DNA of 64,000 bases from Brachionus manjavacas. Taxonomy: Eukaryota; Rotifera; Eurotatoria; Ploima; Brachionidae. Positions within the stretch are counted from its first letter, which is position 1; the number at the start of each line of letters is the position of its first letter. Position numbers and translations under genes: made by a program. The stretch spans positions 1,736,001 to 1,800,000 of the forward strand of contig JAHQIY010000004.1 of NCBI GenBank assembly GCA_019054805.1, in the 5' to 3' direction. Below the pieces are notes generated by a model. It was not told the origin of the DNA. It ran no database searches and was given only the letters and a program-made list of their open reading frames with translations. Of this stretch, positions 23,360-34,674 are shown in pieces.

Positions 23360-24704
23360 TAAATCGAAAGATGCATACATCACACCAGTATTCAAAAAGG
23401 GTATAAAAACCGAAAAACAAAACTACAGACCAATCTTGCTTACAGCTATCATCGGAAAAATTTTCCCTTCACCACTTAATTACGAAACATCAGCATGGTT
23501 TCGTAAAAAAAATCTTGCATGACAAATTAGCCAGAAACTCTAGGAATCATAACAGAAACAATCAATCGAGGGTTCTCAGTGGACCCAATCTTCTTGGACT
23601 TGGCTAAAGCTTTCGATATGTTTTCTCACGGGGGAACACTAACAAAATTAAGGTCTTTTGGCTTTGAGGCTCAAATTGTCAACTGGATCAGGTCAAATCT
23701 AAGTGGAAGGCGTCGAAGAGTAGTATCAAAGAGTAGCCTCATCTTGGAGAGATGTTTTATCAGTGACACCACAAGGATCCATATTAGGACCGCTTCTCTT
23801 TTGGTTGTTCATAAACAATATGCCAGAACTATTTGAACAATATTGCAAATTGTTTGCTGATGACACGAAACTTTTAGCTGCAAAAAGTCTGTAAGCCCGG
23901 TCCTCACATCAAAAGCAAGATATTACCGCTCTAGAAAAAGTCCAACGCAGTGCTACCAAATTAGTTCCATCCTCAAAAAATTTAATCTACGAAAATAGAC
24001 TCGAAATAATTGGAGAATCATCACTAAGGAAAGAGAAATAAGAGACGACATTGTCCAATACAGTCGTTCCTCCGTATAACGAGACCCCATAAAACGAGAA
24101 ACTCTTTATAACGAACATTTTACCTGGAACCGATTACGAGCAATACAAAAAGATATAAAAATGTTTTCGATAGAACAAGTTTCTATAGAACGAAAACTTG
24201 ATAAAACGAGCTTATTTTGAAAGACCGCTTAATCATTTTCTTAAGAAAAAAAACTTTCACACTTGAAAAAAAAGATTAAAATCATCGCGTCGCGTTTATA
24301 TCTCGCTTGAGAATAAAATAGAAATTATAAAAAAACATTGCGATCAAAAAATCAAAGGATGCAATCGAAAGAATTAATGATTTAAAAGATTTTTTTCCAA
24401 AAAAAAAAAAAGATTTTTCCAACGTTGTTGACTTTTTGTTTAATACTGAAAATATTGTACTAGAAAAATGTAAAACCAAACAATCAAGTATTACAGATTT
24501 TGTAAAAAAAGCTTAATTTTTAGTTTTATTTATCTTTTTTAAAAAAATAAAAATTTCCCATCCTTTTCAATGGGATTTCGATATAACGAGCACAAAAATC
24601 TTCGCCCAACTTGCTCGTTATGGAACGACTTGCCGAGGAACGACTGTATTACAAACTAATTAACGAGTTCAACACGATTAAATGCCAGGTCACTTTCTGC
24701 AGTT

Positions 24705-24735
<31 letters not shown>
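23360..24735 (+). mobile_element. LINE family B copy with internal deletion and nested pogo element
   Basis: The plus strand encodes AYITPVFKKGIKTEKQNYRP (23370-23430). The RT region 23579-23836 follows with FLDLAKAFDM, FGFEAQIVNWIRSNLSGRRR and, in another frame, TPQGSILGPLLF and FADDTKLLA. After a deletion near 23895 the C-terminal ALEKVQRSATKLVPS and SLRKREIRDDIVQ follow. The frame resumes as YKLINEFNTI after an inserted pogo/Tigger element (24061-24646). The copy ends with an ATT microsatellite at about 24705-24740. Frameshifts make it inactive. Confidence 0.8.
24061..24646 (+). mobile_element. Internally deleted pogo/Tigger transposon
   Basis: Termini CAGTCGTTCCTC and GAGGAACGACTG are perfect 12-bp inverted repeats flanked by TA duplications (24059-24060 and 24647-24648), as in the pogo branch of Tc1/mariner. 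Subterminal TATAACGA/CTCGTTAT phrases repeat. The interior retains the start of the CENP-B-type N-terminal DNA-binding domain (VYISLENKIEIIKKH, about 24290-24345). After a deletion it retains the extreme C-terminus, ending TKQSSITDFVKKA at 24516. The catalytic core is missing. Confidence 0.85.
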
Positions 24736-24738
<3 letters not shown>

Positions 24739-24829
24739 TTAAAATATCAGTTTTGAATTTATTTATTTTTTATTTCAATGATCTCTTCTATTTAAAATTG
24801 TTTGTATTTTGTAAATTTATTTTATTTAA

Positions 24830-25045
24830 ATGTTAAATTAATTGTATTTAATGTCAATAAATTTAGCGTCAAATTATTGTCAAATATTTGTTTTAATTTT
24901 TTCCTAAAACTTGACTGTTAAATGAAACATTGTTGGTTTCACCATTTCAAATTTTACAGTAAAATCTAAAGAACGAAATCCATATTTGTATTAAGAATTG
25001 AAATTTTGAATTGGAATTATTGTAAAAAAATTCACAATGCCTTAT
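24830..25045 (-). repeat. Diverged relative of the 5.4-6.3 kb inverted-repeat arm
   Basis: Shared phrases include GGCATTGTGAAT, CTTAATAxAATATGG and CAATGxTTCATTTAAC, in the same order as the arm at 5380-5480. I judge roughly 70 percent similarity by eye. It sits directly before a LINE family A 3' tail. Confidence 0.5.
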
Positions 25046-25118
25046 TTTACTTTATTTTGATTTTTTTATTCTATAATTTATTCTTGCTCGATACAGAAAA
25101 CAAATAAATAAATTTAAA
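25040..25118 (+). mobile_element. LINE family A 3' tail only
   Basis: The phrase CTCGATACAGAAAACAAATA followed by AAATA repeats equals the 3' terminus of family A copies at 7.05 and 52.85 kb. Only the last 70-80 bp of the element is present, a typical extreme 5' truncation. Confidence 0.65.
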
Positions 25119-25349
25119 AAAAAAATTTACAAAGAAATTTAAAAAATCAATAATAAAATAAAAGAAGTGATGAAATGAAAGCGTCCTTATCTATTATATT
25201 CCTTGGATGTCATAGGATGGTCAATTGACATATCTCCTACTCTTACTATTCCCCATCCAGATTGTGGTAATGTGGTAATGTTAAAATTGTTAACCATCAA
25301 TACAAGAAAATTCTGTCAACCAGAGAATTAGATATTACATTTGCTGATA

Positions 25350-25569
25350 AATTGAATTGATTAAAAAAAACAAAACGTTATTTTAAAAAAAAATGTTATT
25401 ATGTCAGCGATGGTGACAAAATTGATATCACAAATAAATTATGTCGTGACAATCAACAATCATTAATTTATCAAAAAAGGATCACTTTTGAATCAATGAA
25501 GAAAGAAATTTACAGCATCAACTGGATTACAGTTGATGATAGTTGTGTAAAATACCATCTAATATCATA
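25350..25569 (+). pseudogene. Unrecognised coding-like segment
   Basis: A stop-free frame reads KRYFKKKCYYVSDGDKIDI, then NKLCRDNQQSLIYQKRITFE and SINWITVDDSCVKYHL, ending inside the left terminus of a MITE. The composition resembles transposase-type proteins, but no motif is decisive. Upstream is a stop, so this is a fragment. Confidence 0.35.
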
Positions 25570-25779
25570 ATATTATTTTTTTTAATTATAAATTAAAAAT
25601 CGATTCAGTCAATGAAATGTGAAGTTTGCAAAACTCAATTAAAGAATTAAAATATTGGTTCTGTCAAAAAAAAAAAAAAAAAAAATATTTTATTTTGGAC
25701 AGAACGTATATTTTAATTCTTTTGACTGAATCGATTTTTTTATTACTAAAAAAAAAAATAAAATTATGATATTAGATGG
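25554..25779. mobile_element. 226-bp palindromic MITE with TA flanks
   Basis: The arms start CCATCTAATATCATAAT and end with its inverse, flanked by TA on both sides. Both arms also share AAATCGATTCAGTCAA and AAAGAATTAAAATAT blocks with a GTTCTGTC inner end, so nearly the whole element folds back on itself around a poly-A loop. TA flanks fit the Tc1/mariner superfamily. Confidence 0.75.
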
Positions 25780-25799
25780 TATAATTAACGCATTTAATT

Positions 25800-26390
25800 T
25801 AATTTAATTTTTTTTGGTCGCGTTTAAATTAAAAAATTGCATGCTGTTATACGGTCAAATTCCGGCTTTACCATGCATGTAACATTTAACCCTGCCTTAA
25901 ACGCGAAAAAATCAAATTTGATTTTTTTTACATGGCCCTCTACGGGGTAACCGCGTCGCGTTTATATATCGTTCTCGAAGTTGATGCTGCGTCTATAAAA
26001 CCGAGGTTACGGTACATATTTAGCTAAAATTTTGATCATTATTCTTGGATTTTAAAGATAAATAATAAATAAAAAATTTTTGAACAGAAAATGATAAAAA
26101 AGAATATATGCCCTTAACAAAATATACACTCAGTAAGAAACCGGACTGAATTGATAAAATTTTTTGCTTAGAAGTTAGGAATTTTCACACAATTTTAGGA
26201 AGGCAAATAATTAATTTAAATAAAGAAGAATATTTTTAAATTAATTTTTTTTTAATATTATCAGTCATTAAAAAATTAATTCAATTTTAATAAAATGTTT
26301 AAAAAAATGGTAAAAAAATTCACACGTTTCTCATCTTTATTTAAGAAAAAAATTTTGAACAATAATTTCTCAACACAAATTTTATTTTTT
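25800..26390. other. AT-rich stretch with a GC-richer island
   Basis: A GC-richer portion lies at 25820-26010, including CGCGTTTAA and its inverse about 90 bp later. It also includes a 16-base phrase CGCGTCGCGTTTATAT identical to one inside the pogo element at 24284. The rest is AT-rich and includes the 3' UTR of the minus-strand gene (AATAAA at 26336-26341). Confidence 0.45.
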
Positions 26391-26400
26391 AAAAAGAAAC

Positions 26401-27169
26401 TTAGCAAAATGAAGGATGAGTTCCGTTTCCCAAAAAGCTCATTATATTTTTATCATCTAAATAGATATTTTCAAACGACTCATAGAAAATACAGTCTTTT
26501 GACAGAACAGTGAATTTAAAAGTTGCATTACTAAATGTCACTAGTTCAGAAGTGGATTTGAAGTTATCTAAAGACACAGAATAACTTTGACCAGATGATT
26601 CCTTTCCGTTTAGTTTACTTATCAAAAAGTCCATTTTAGGCTTGAAAAAAACAGTGCTATTAGCCGTGTTTTCAGTTGCAATTCTGCTTGATATTGTTGT
26701 TGAATAGACTACATATATTTCGGTGTTGATTTTTGGATAAAGATTAAAATTTCTAGTTTCCAAATTGACAATAGAAGACACAGTTAATGGACTGTTAAAC
26801 TCAAATAGACCAGGAACCATTTTGATCGTTGATATTTCGCTTTTGTTTCCAAGGTAAACTGTATAATCTGATGAGTTGATGTTTGTAATTACTTGGCCGC
26901 CTTCTTTCATCTCAATGGTAAAAGATACGCTGGAGTTGATTGTAAAATTTAATGGAAAGAAATCATCTTGAACAGTAGCAGTCGTGGCTTCTCTGGTAGT
27001 AGTAGTAATGCGGGATGCGCTTGGTTTCAAACCTAAATAAAGATTAGAGTTTCATGGAAAAAAAATATATTTATAGATAAATACCAAAAAAAAGCCCAAT
27101 AAATAGACCAATACCAATAACTGCACTAATGAAAATAACTGTCAAAATTATTTTGGATGTTCTGTTCAT
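26401..27169 (-). CDS. Type II single-pass membrane protein, family unknown
   Basis: Two exons: 27169-27085 and 27032-26401, joined across a 52-bp GT...AG intron (27084-27033), giving 238 residues. Exon 1 begins MNRTSKIILTVIF and supplies a hydrophobic anchor (residues 7-28). Exon 2 starts with a Thr-rich stalk and continues as an extracellular domain of about 190 residues with many N-glycosylation sequons (NFT, NSS, NKS, NST, NAT, NGT). The splice explains why the long frame itself lacks a good ATG. AATAAA lies about 60 bp past the stop. A 3' fragment of a paralogue lies inverted at 27786. No family was recognised. Confidence 0.65.
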
Positions 27170-27785
27170 TTTATCGAGTTAAAAATAGCATTTAATTTTT
27201 ATAAAAATAATAATATTTTGAAATTATAAAAACCTTAATACTGTATTTTAAAAATTATCTAATTGCATATGTTTGAGTTTTATAATACCTTTAAAATCCA
27301 TTAGTAAATAAAAATTATTATTTTTAAATAAAATTTTGAAATTGGTTTAAATAAATTTAGTAGAAAATTGACTAAATCTTAAAATAAAACTGATATTTTA
27401 GTCATTTAGAAAAAAACAATTTTTTTATCAAATTTTATTCAAATGGTTATTAAGTTTTTAGCATAATTTAACACATTATTCAAATATTTTCAGGATTTGT
27501 AGATATTTTTTAAAAAAATGATTATTTATGATATTTGAGACAAATTTCTGTTATTGTTAAAATTGACGTCATGTTTAGTAAAATTACTAATTTAATAAAT
27601 TGGAAATTTACTTTTTAATTTACCCAAGCCTAGAACAATTGGGTCTTGTCCGAAACGTGATCACTTGAAAGATGATGGTTGAGTGAAAATACCAAAAAAG
27701 AAAATTTTTAAGATAAAAATTATAAAATCAAAACTTAAATGTAGTAATCAAGATGGAATTTTGAAAAGTAATTTGAAATAAATTC
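27170..27785. other. AT-rich stretch upstream of the type II membrane-protein gene
   Basis: Probably contains the promoter of the minus-strand gene ending at 26401. No other gene or repeat identified. Confidence 0.4.
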
Positions 27786-27945
27786 TAATTTAGATGATAA
27801 AAATATAATGAGCTTTTTAAGAAACGGTACTCATCCATTATTTTGTTAAGTTTCTTTTTAGATAATAAATTTGTGTTTAGAAATTATTCTTTAATTTTTT
27901 TTTTTATAAATAAAGATAAAAAATATGAAAATTTTTTTTTACTCA
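27786..27945 (+). pseudogene. Inverted duplicate of the 3' end of the 26.4-kb gene
   Basis: On the plus strand this segment encodes LDDKNIMSFLRNGTHPLFC and a stop. It is nearly identical to the last residues of the neighbouring minus-strand gene (LDDKNIMSFLGNGTHPSFC). Similarity continues through about 100 bp of 3' UTR, including the AATAAA signal (27909-27914). Only the last 20 or so codons are present. It records an inverted duplication followed by loss of the rest of the copy. Confidence 0.75.
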
Positions 27946-28089
27946 TTTTATCAAAATTAAATTTATTTATTTAATGAATGTTAATATTAAAAAAAAAATA
28001 ATAATAATGAAGCAGAAAGTTTATGTTCGACTGATTTATTATACAAAATAAGACAAATCATTTAAAAATGAGGAAACAAAGTGATTTTT

Positions 28090-29560
28090 GAACTGTCTCC
28101 TGTTAAAATTTTTAGACCATCAGAAAAGGTCTGAACTTTTCACAAGCACAAATAATGGCTAATGCTTCTTTCTCCTCTATAGTCCACTTCTTTTCTAACT
28201 TTGTTAGAGTAAGTATTTGTATTGGTATTGGTTAGATGTACATCACTTTTTCTTGACAAATCCATGCTGTTCTTTTGATTTAATATTGTTCTTATAAAGA
28301 TAGTCTTCCATTTTGGTTCTTATTATGCTTTCCATAATTTTGCACGGAATTGAAGTTAAAGACACAGTACGATAATTGCTGGCCGTTAATTTATCTCCTT
28401 TTTAAAACAATAGAGTAATATTTGCTGATCTGAATTGTATTGGAAGCTGACTATTCGATAAAGACTCTGAAAATTAAAGTTAAAGGAACAGTAAAGGCTT
28501 CTGCAAAGTTTTTTTGCAATAGCTGATTAGGCTTGTCTACACCACATGATTTATTTAGATTTAGGTCTTGTAATTTATAATAAACCACTTCATAACTAAT
28601 ATCATTTGGTTCAATGTCAAAATGATCTGAAAAGTTTTCATTTAGTTCAGCTACAAAAGGTGGAAGCTTCCCATCTTGTTCAATAACAAAAACATCTTGA
28701 AAACATTTATTTAGTAGATATGATATCTCTTTCGGTTCTTGCGTTAATTCATTGTTTCACTTCTTTTAATTCTTTGATTGATCCTCTGATTATTTGTTGA
28801 ACATTTAGATTTTTATATAATAAACTTATTGTACATTTCCTGAATATTTAAATTCTCATATAAGTGAACCCAATCAAGATTTGATAAAAAATTAGAAATT
28901 TTTTCAAAGTAAACTTTACTATTAATAAATTTTTTAATAGTTTATGATTCTATACTAACCTTGGTTTTGAGAACAAAATTAAAAAAGATAACCAGATGAT
29001 CTTTATTAATGTTACCAAGCACAAATTTTGTATCGATTGCATACACACTGCCAGACTAAGTCGTGAAAATCAAATCTAAAGTGTTGGCAGCTTTTTCGTT
29101 TGACATTTGAAATGTTGGAACATTTAGGTGCTGATATAGAAAAGTTTCGCATAGAAATTCACTTTTTCCTATTGTGGTCAGAATTTGTTAGATTTTTTCT
29201 TCATCTTCTGCCTTCCTGTCTGTTAGAATCTATTTCTTTGATTCTGGCACACCATAAATGATCACATTTTATTTCTTCTGATTCTTTCATTCATTTCGCT
29301 GATGGTTGTTTTTGCTACAGCTATCTGGTCGGCTAGTTTTTTTGCATTTTTAGTCCCTTGTTTCACCAATTGAACCCAATGACTACTAATGTTGGATGAG
29401 TTTTAGTTTTGTTTGCTGCTGCCAATTCAAAATTTAGTTTTTTATTTCAATGTCTTTCTCAATTATTCTTTCCTCTAGATGTTCCATGATTTAAAAGCTT
29501 TGTTTTTTTTTTGACCTTTAGTTTGTAAAATTAGTACCTAGAAACTTAGATGAAAAAAAA
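28090..29560 (-). mobile_element. LINE family B-like copy, endonuclease and partial RT
   Basis: The minus strand reads, from right to left in the window, fragments of an apurinic endonuclease domain. These include ETFLYQHLNVPTFQMSNE, NTLDLIFTT and GNINKDHLVIFFNFVLK, typical of CR1/jockey-type LINEs. The linker follows (KIYFEKISNFLSNLDWVHLYENL), then the start of the RT with SCGVDKP and the SLTSIPCKIMESII region. The copy stops before the catalytic YADD/FADD box. Stops and shifts occur throughout. Left boundary is uncertain. Confidence 0.6.
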
Positions 29561-30716
29561 ATTCTTTTCTACAATCGTAATGGCTTTCATGATGTATTTT
29601 AAAACCCTTGAAATTTTGGGCATTAAAATTTATTCCATCTGAATATTTGCATAGAAAGTCAATTAGACTTGAAAAGGCGTCTTGGAATAGTATTTAAGTC
29701 CGGTGCTATGTTTCAAGCGTTAAATGAAAAAATAAAGTCTATGTTTATACCATCTTTGGTCAAATATCATGCTTAATTGTTAAAAAAATTACCAAATAAT
29801 TTTACCATTTTGTAGAAGAGATTATGAGCTTTCAGAAATGGTTAAAATTTAATGAGTTTTGACTAAGAATACTTGAGTTATTTTGACTTGAAGACAAGTA
29901 CTTTTTTTTTTTTTATCAAATAATCGAGGGGGTTAATTTTTTTAGAGAGCCTTTTGCACGCACAAGCAGTCAGACAAGAAATCATTTGACCTAAACAAAA
30001 ATATTATCAACGGCAATATTATCTAAATTGAAAAAAATATAAGCTCTGCTTAAAATAAGCTGAATTTAGCATGATATGCGACCATTTTAGAAAAGGTTCA
30101 AAAAAGCCATTGTCTAGCTTAAACGGAACTGTAAATCAATAAGACACAAATAAATTGAAAAAAAATGTTTTTAATATTTTTTTATTTGCACTGACAAGTC
30201 AATTGACGGTGTTATCATTAAGGAAACCAACATGAATACATAAATAAGAATCATTTAGATTAGACTAAAGTCAAATGGTCTAATTCTCATTAGGATCTCT
30301 TAATAGATCTAACTTAGATATTTTGTGGATTATATGTAGGAAAATTTGAGATTCATGTGAGATTACTTAGAAAAAATGTATGAAGATTCGCGTGAAAATC
30401 TCAAAAGCTCTCGGTCTATTTTATCATTTCTATTCTCATTTTGTCTATTTTAGATTTCAAAATTAAAAAAAATTCAAATATTGAATTTTTTTTGGTCAAA
30501 TATCTATGAGTAAGATCTTAATTTGATAATTTATAATAGAATTTTTTTAGAAAATTTAATTTTTTTTTATAAATTTAAAGTCTTATAGATTTCCAATTTC
30601 AAAACACACAAAAAAAAGGAAATTTACATCATAAAAATTAAGTAATAAAATTTTGATTAAACATTTTAATTTTTTCAATTATAAAAATCACATTTTAAAT
30701 AAAACTTATAACAAAA
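29561..30716. other. AT-rich stretch, nothing recognised
   Basis: No supported frame. A poly-T/A tract lies near 29905. Sequence is otherwise ordinary intergenic DNA. Confidence 0.4.
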
Positions 30717-30718
30717 TA

Positions 30719-31532
30719 CCGTAATGCCTTGCCCCCTAATGCATTGCATTTTAAACTAGAATTCTGGATTTTAATGCATGCATTTTACCCACTTTTTTTT
30801 CCTGATACGCTGCGACTAAAAATGCTGCAGTTAATGTCAAAATTTTGGTATAAATGCCGCATTAAATATGTAAAAAATAATAAAAATATATTTTTCTATT
30901 TTTTCAATTGTTTCAAAATTTGAAACACACAAAAATGTTCTTCGGACATAATGCTTGCATTTAAAGTTAAAATTTTGAGTTTTAATGCGTCACGAAATTT
31001 TATTTAAATTGATAAAAAAACGGTATTTTAATATAAAAATGGCATAAAATTTTCCGTATAAAAATTATTTGTGTTAAAAAAAAAAAGAAATTTTATTATT
31101 TTCTCTTGCTAGCTTCTCTCTCACGTGCTTCTTTTTCTAGAGTTTTTTTATTTTTGCTTCCCTTTTTGCGACCACCACGGCCTTTTCTGGTTGGTTCTAC
31201 ATTTGCTTCTGTTTCGGGACTTTCATTTTCGACCTCTGACTGAGCATTAGCAGCTTTAATCATAAGCATTAAAACTCAAAATTTTAACTTTAAATGCAGG
31301 CATTATGTCCGAAGAACATTTTTTGTGTTTCAAATTTTGAAACAATTGAAAAAATAGAAAAATATATTTTTATTATTTTTTACATATTTAATGCGGCATT
31401 TATACCAAAATTTTGACATTAACTGCAGCATTTTTAGTCGCAGCGTATCTGGAAAAAAAGTGGGTAAAATGCATGCATTAAAATCCAGAATTCTGAAAAT
31501 AAATGCCGCATTAGGGGGCAAGGCATTACGGT
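30719..31532 (-). mobile_element. 814-bp TIR element with TA flanks and long inverted arms
   Basis: The ends CCGTAATGCCTTGCCCCC and its inverse are flanked by TA. The arms (about 30719-30990 and 31262-31532) are inverted copies of about 270 bp, full of AATGCxGCATT palindromes. The centre (31090-31260) carries, on the minus strand, the C-terminal part of a protein. It has an acidic stretch (SEVENESPETEANVE), then a basic AT-hook-like RKGRGGRKKGSKNKK and a Lys/Arg-rich end. It is probably a transposase relic in a non-autonomous element. The superfamily is undetermined, though TA flanks suggest Tc1/mariner relatives. Confidence 0.75.
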
Positions 31533-31767
31533 ACAAAAAATAAAATAGAAAACACAAAAAAGCACAAAAATGTCAAACTTTTGTTAGATCAATCTTAAAT
31601 TTTGACAGTTCTCATGTTGAAGTTTTACAGCATCATAACATCTTCGGTTGGCAATTTTTCCAACACAATACCATGTGTCTTCTATCTTTATATCAGGTGT
31701 CTGGAATTTACACATAAATGCTTCTATATTTTGATAAAATAATTTCATAATTTATAACAATTATTTT

Positions 31768-32130
31768 AATTTACCTTTTAATATTTGTACACTGTTTCCT
31801 CTCGTGTAGAAAATCACTTATACAAAAGCTAAATATATCAGGAAAACCATATCTCTTGAGTTTAGATTTTAACAATCTATGCGATAATCTGTCAAATGCT
31901 TTCGAAAAATCAGTGTATATAATTTCGGCAGATAAACTTCTATTAAGAGCTGACGTGATAAAATCCAGCGATTCTAGTAAATTCTTTGAGCATGATCTTT
32001 TTGACATGAAGCAGTGTTGTGAATCAGATAATTTATTATGCTTTAAAAGAAAAGCCAAAATATGATCCTTAAGCAAACTCTCATGAATCTTGTATATAAC
32101 ACTTGTTAGAGAAACGGCAAACACGCAATC
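31768..32130 (-). mobile_element. LINE RT fragment (family B-like)
   Basis: An uninterrupted minus-strand frame (32124-31771) encodes the N-terminal palm of a reverse transcriptase: VSLTSVIYKIHESLLKDHIL, HNKLSDSQHCFMSKRSC, LESLDFITSALNRSL and IIYTDFSKAFDRLSHRLL, the motif A Asp. It ends at SDFLHERKQC, before the FADD box. It is 5' and 3' truncated and not an intact gene. Confidence 0.8.
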
Positions 32131-32139
32131 TTTGAGATG

Positions 32140-34672
32140 AGAAATTGATATCTCAAATTACATTGACAAAAACAATCCAATTTGGAAAGTCAATAATGGT
32201 CACAATTCCAAAGGAAACATTGATTTCAATCATCACTCTAATCATGGTGTATTGGACAATCCGTCTAAAAAAAGAGAGGCCTGACACGCCCACTTCTATT
32301 CAAACAAGTAGTCAGCCAGCGTCAGCCAGCGTTAATTTTGTTAATGCCATGCAATTTAGAGATCAGGGGATCTATAAGACCCAGTAAAGCGAAGCTAGAA
32401 ATTCACACGCTATAAATGCACAAAATGAGTTCAAGGAATGAATGGATGTAAAATCGTGGTTCATTGTATTGGAGATTTATTTGACGCAATTTCAAAAGTC
32501 CGATTGGCTGGATATCACAATTGGTCTTGTGGACAACAGAGTTCTTAAACGTTTTATAAATTTGGATGCGTGCCGCAATTAACTAACTAAAGGCTTCGAC
32601 AGTTTCAAAAGGCAATTGTGTGATAAATTCACAATTAGAGTGAAATTCAAAAGCAATGCAAATTGGGATCAATTTTCTGACTCTAAGCAATCGCCACGTG
32701 AATATATAGTAGATTATGGCGATAAAGTAACACAAATGGTTAAGCAAATATTTCCAAAAACGGAAAATTCAGATAACATTGATCGGTTAATACAGGATCG
32801 ATTTGTGGAAGGATTGTGTAATCAACGTCTTCGTGAAAAGGTTCGAGCAAAAATATTAAAAATCAGACTAATCGTTACGGAAAAAAAATTCAAAATTCAA
32901 GACTTGATTAACTATGCGGTCTGCAAGATGTCAAGTTATCATAAGCAATCTTTCTATAATAGAAACACAAGTAACAGTGATGCTCTCTAGAACAGAAAGT
33001 ATTCAAGTCAACCAAATCAGAAACAGAACTTTGGTGGTAATCAAATTTAATTTTTCTTATAATTAAATTTGATTACCACCAATTTTTTCTTATAATTCCC
33101 CCAAACAACCAAACAATCACACGCAAGACATTACTCTCGGCCCAAATCAGTCAACGCAAAAACAGGTTAAAATTTGAAGATAAAGGCAACAATGAGCCTC
33201 TTCACGTAATTAACGCTGAAAACTTAAGAATAAGTCCAAAAAGGAAAAAACCAGTGATATGTTTGGCAATATTCAATAACATACTGATTAATTATCAATG
33301 TGATAGTGGATCAGATAGGACAATTATCAAAACAAAAACTTTCAATCTTATAAAAAGTCATGCACGTGGAACATAACTCGAAATTTACTCAGGTAGCGTG
33401 CTGTTCTCATGGTCAGGTCCTATAAAAATTCTTGGCAAGGTAATGCTCTCACGCTGTATTTTTACAAGAGAAGAAATCCTTAAAAATGTGGAAATTTTGG
33501 TCACTCAGACAGTTTCGAATAATGATTGTCTTTTGAGTAGAGATTTGATTAACAAGCTGAAACACCCCGGCCTAGATTTAAATACATAAAGACAAAGGTG
33601 AAAACAATTTCTGATGAAGTTTTAGAGAAGGAATGCGTGAAAAACGTTTTTAAAAAAACCGGGAAATCATGAACTCATCACAATGTGAATGAGAATGAAG
33701 TGGGAAGTATTACCAATTTTGATGTTGTAGTACACCCCGAAAATATCTTCGAAAAAGGGGAGGGAGAAGTCCCAAACCAAAAGGAGGTGGCACTGTGATT
33801 GAGACTGAAATCGATTCGGAATTGAAAGAAACTAGCCTGTCAAAAAATGATCTCAATATGGAGACTTTTGAAGCTGCAAGTGCTTTGTTAAAAATTAAAT
33901 TGAAAAAGTTTCGGCAAAATCAGATTTGGATTTGAGACCAGAAAAAAATTCAGATGTTGCATTTGATATGGAGTTTAAAGACCCAAACCTGAAGCCAATC
34001 AAATGTAGATGTAGACCACTATTGTGGAATCTGAAAGAGAAAGTAAACACTGAACTGGTAAGACAACTGAAGGCTCGGATTATTCGACCAAGTAAAAGTC
34101 AATGGTGTTTTCCTTTTCGATTTATAGACAAGGCTGACAGCTTTTTTAGAATCACAGTGGCTTTCAAGCCACTAAACAAACTAATAAACGACGAAAACTA
34201 TCCAATCCCGTTCATAAAGGATATTTATGCCAAATTAGCAGATGCAGACACTTTTACTAAAAACGATATGAAAGCAGCATACCACCAAATTCCTGTTTAT
34301 CCGAACTCAATACAGTATACTGCTTTCATTTGTGAATTTGGTCTGTTTGAGTATCTTTCAATGCCAATGGGCATCAAAACTGCCCCCGCATGGTTTCAAC
34401 GTGTTTACAACGCATGAACGGAAGAATGTTTACAACACACAGTGGTCCAAGAAAACCGTGGTGGACCAAAACGACCAGCCGATCAGGTACCACACCGAAA
34501 AAGCAAAGTACCTCGAGTGAACAAATCACTCCCTGGAATCAAAGCAGCGCCTTAATTGAGCCCACATTGAGCGCCGACTACGGGAGGAGCAAGTAAGGAG
34601 GCAAGAAGTGAAAGATGAGCTCCAGACTGCAAAGAGAACCATCCGTCAGCTGGATCTATTCTTATAGTTGAT
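32140..34672 (+). mobile_element. Ty3/gypsy LTR retrotransposon interior, internally deleted
   Basis: In order on the plus strand: a gag-like frame (32145-32387, then 32616-32990), a protease region (about 33255-33589) with YQCDSGSDRTII as the aspartic protease motif, and a reverse transcriptase (33926-34417). The RT contains RIIRPSKSQWCFPF, NDMKAAYHQIP and LFEYLSMPMGIKTAPAWFQR. It stops before the catalytic YxDD box. The last 250 bp (34420-34670), ending VKDELQTAKRTIRQLDLFL, look like the polyprotein C-terminus, so RNase H and integrase were lost by an internal deletion near 34417. No LTR pair was recognised. Stops and shifts show it is dead. Confidence 0.8.
33033..33080. repeat. Perfect 20-bp-arm hairpin inside the gag region
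   Basis: GGTGGTAATCAAATTTAATT, an 8-base loop, then the exact inverse. The sequence after it repeats the loop-side sequence (TTTCTTATAATT). This is the signature of a local fold-back template switch that inserted an inverted copy and broke the gag/pol frame. Confidence 0.8.
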
Positions 34673-34674
34673 AT

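Noticed and set aside
30729..31557. Two small ORFs (30729-30923 plus, 31330-31557 minus) with almost the same protein sequence
   Set aside because: They are the two arms of one terminal inverted repeat translated on opposite strands, not a duplicated gene.
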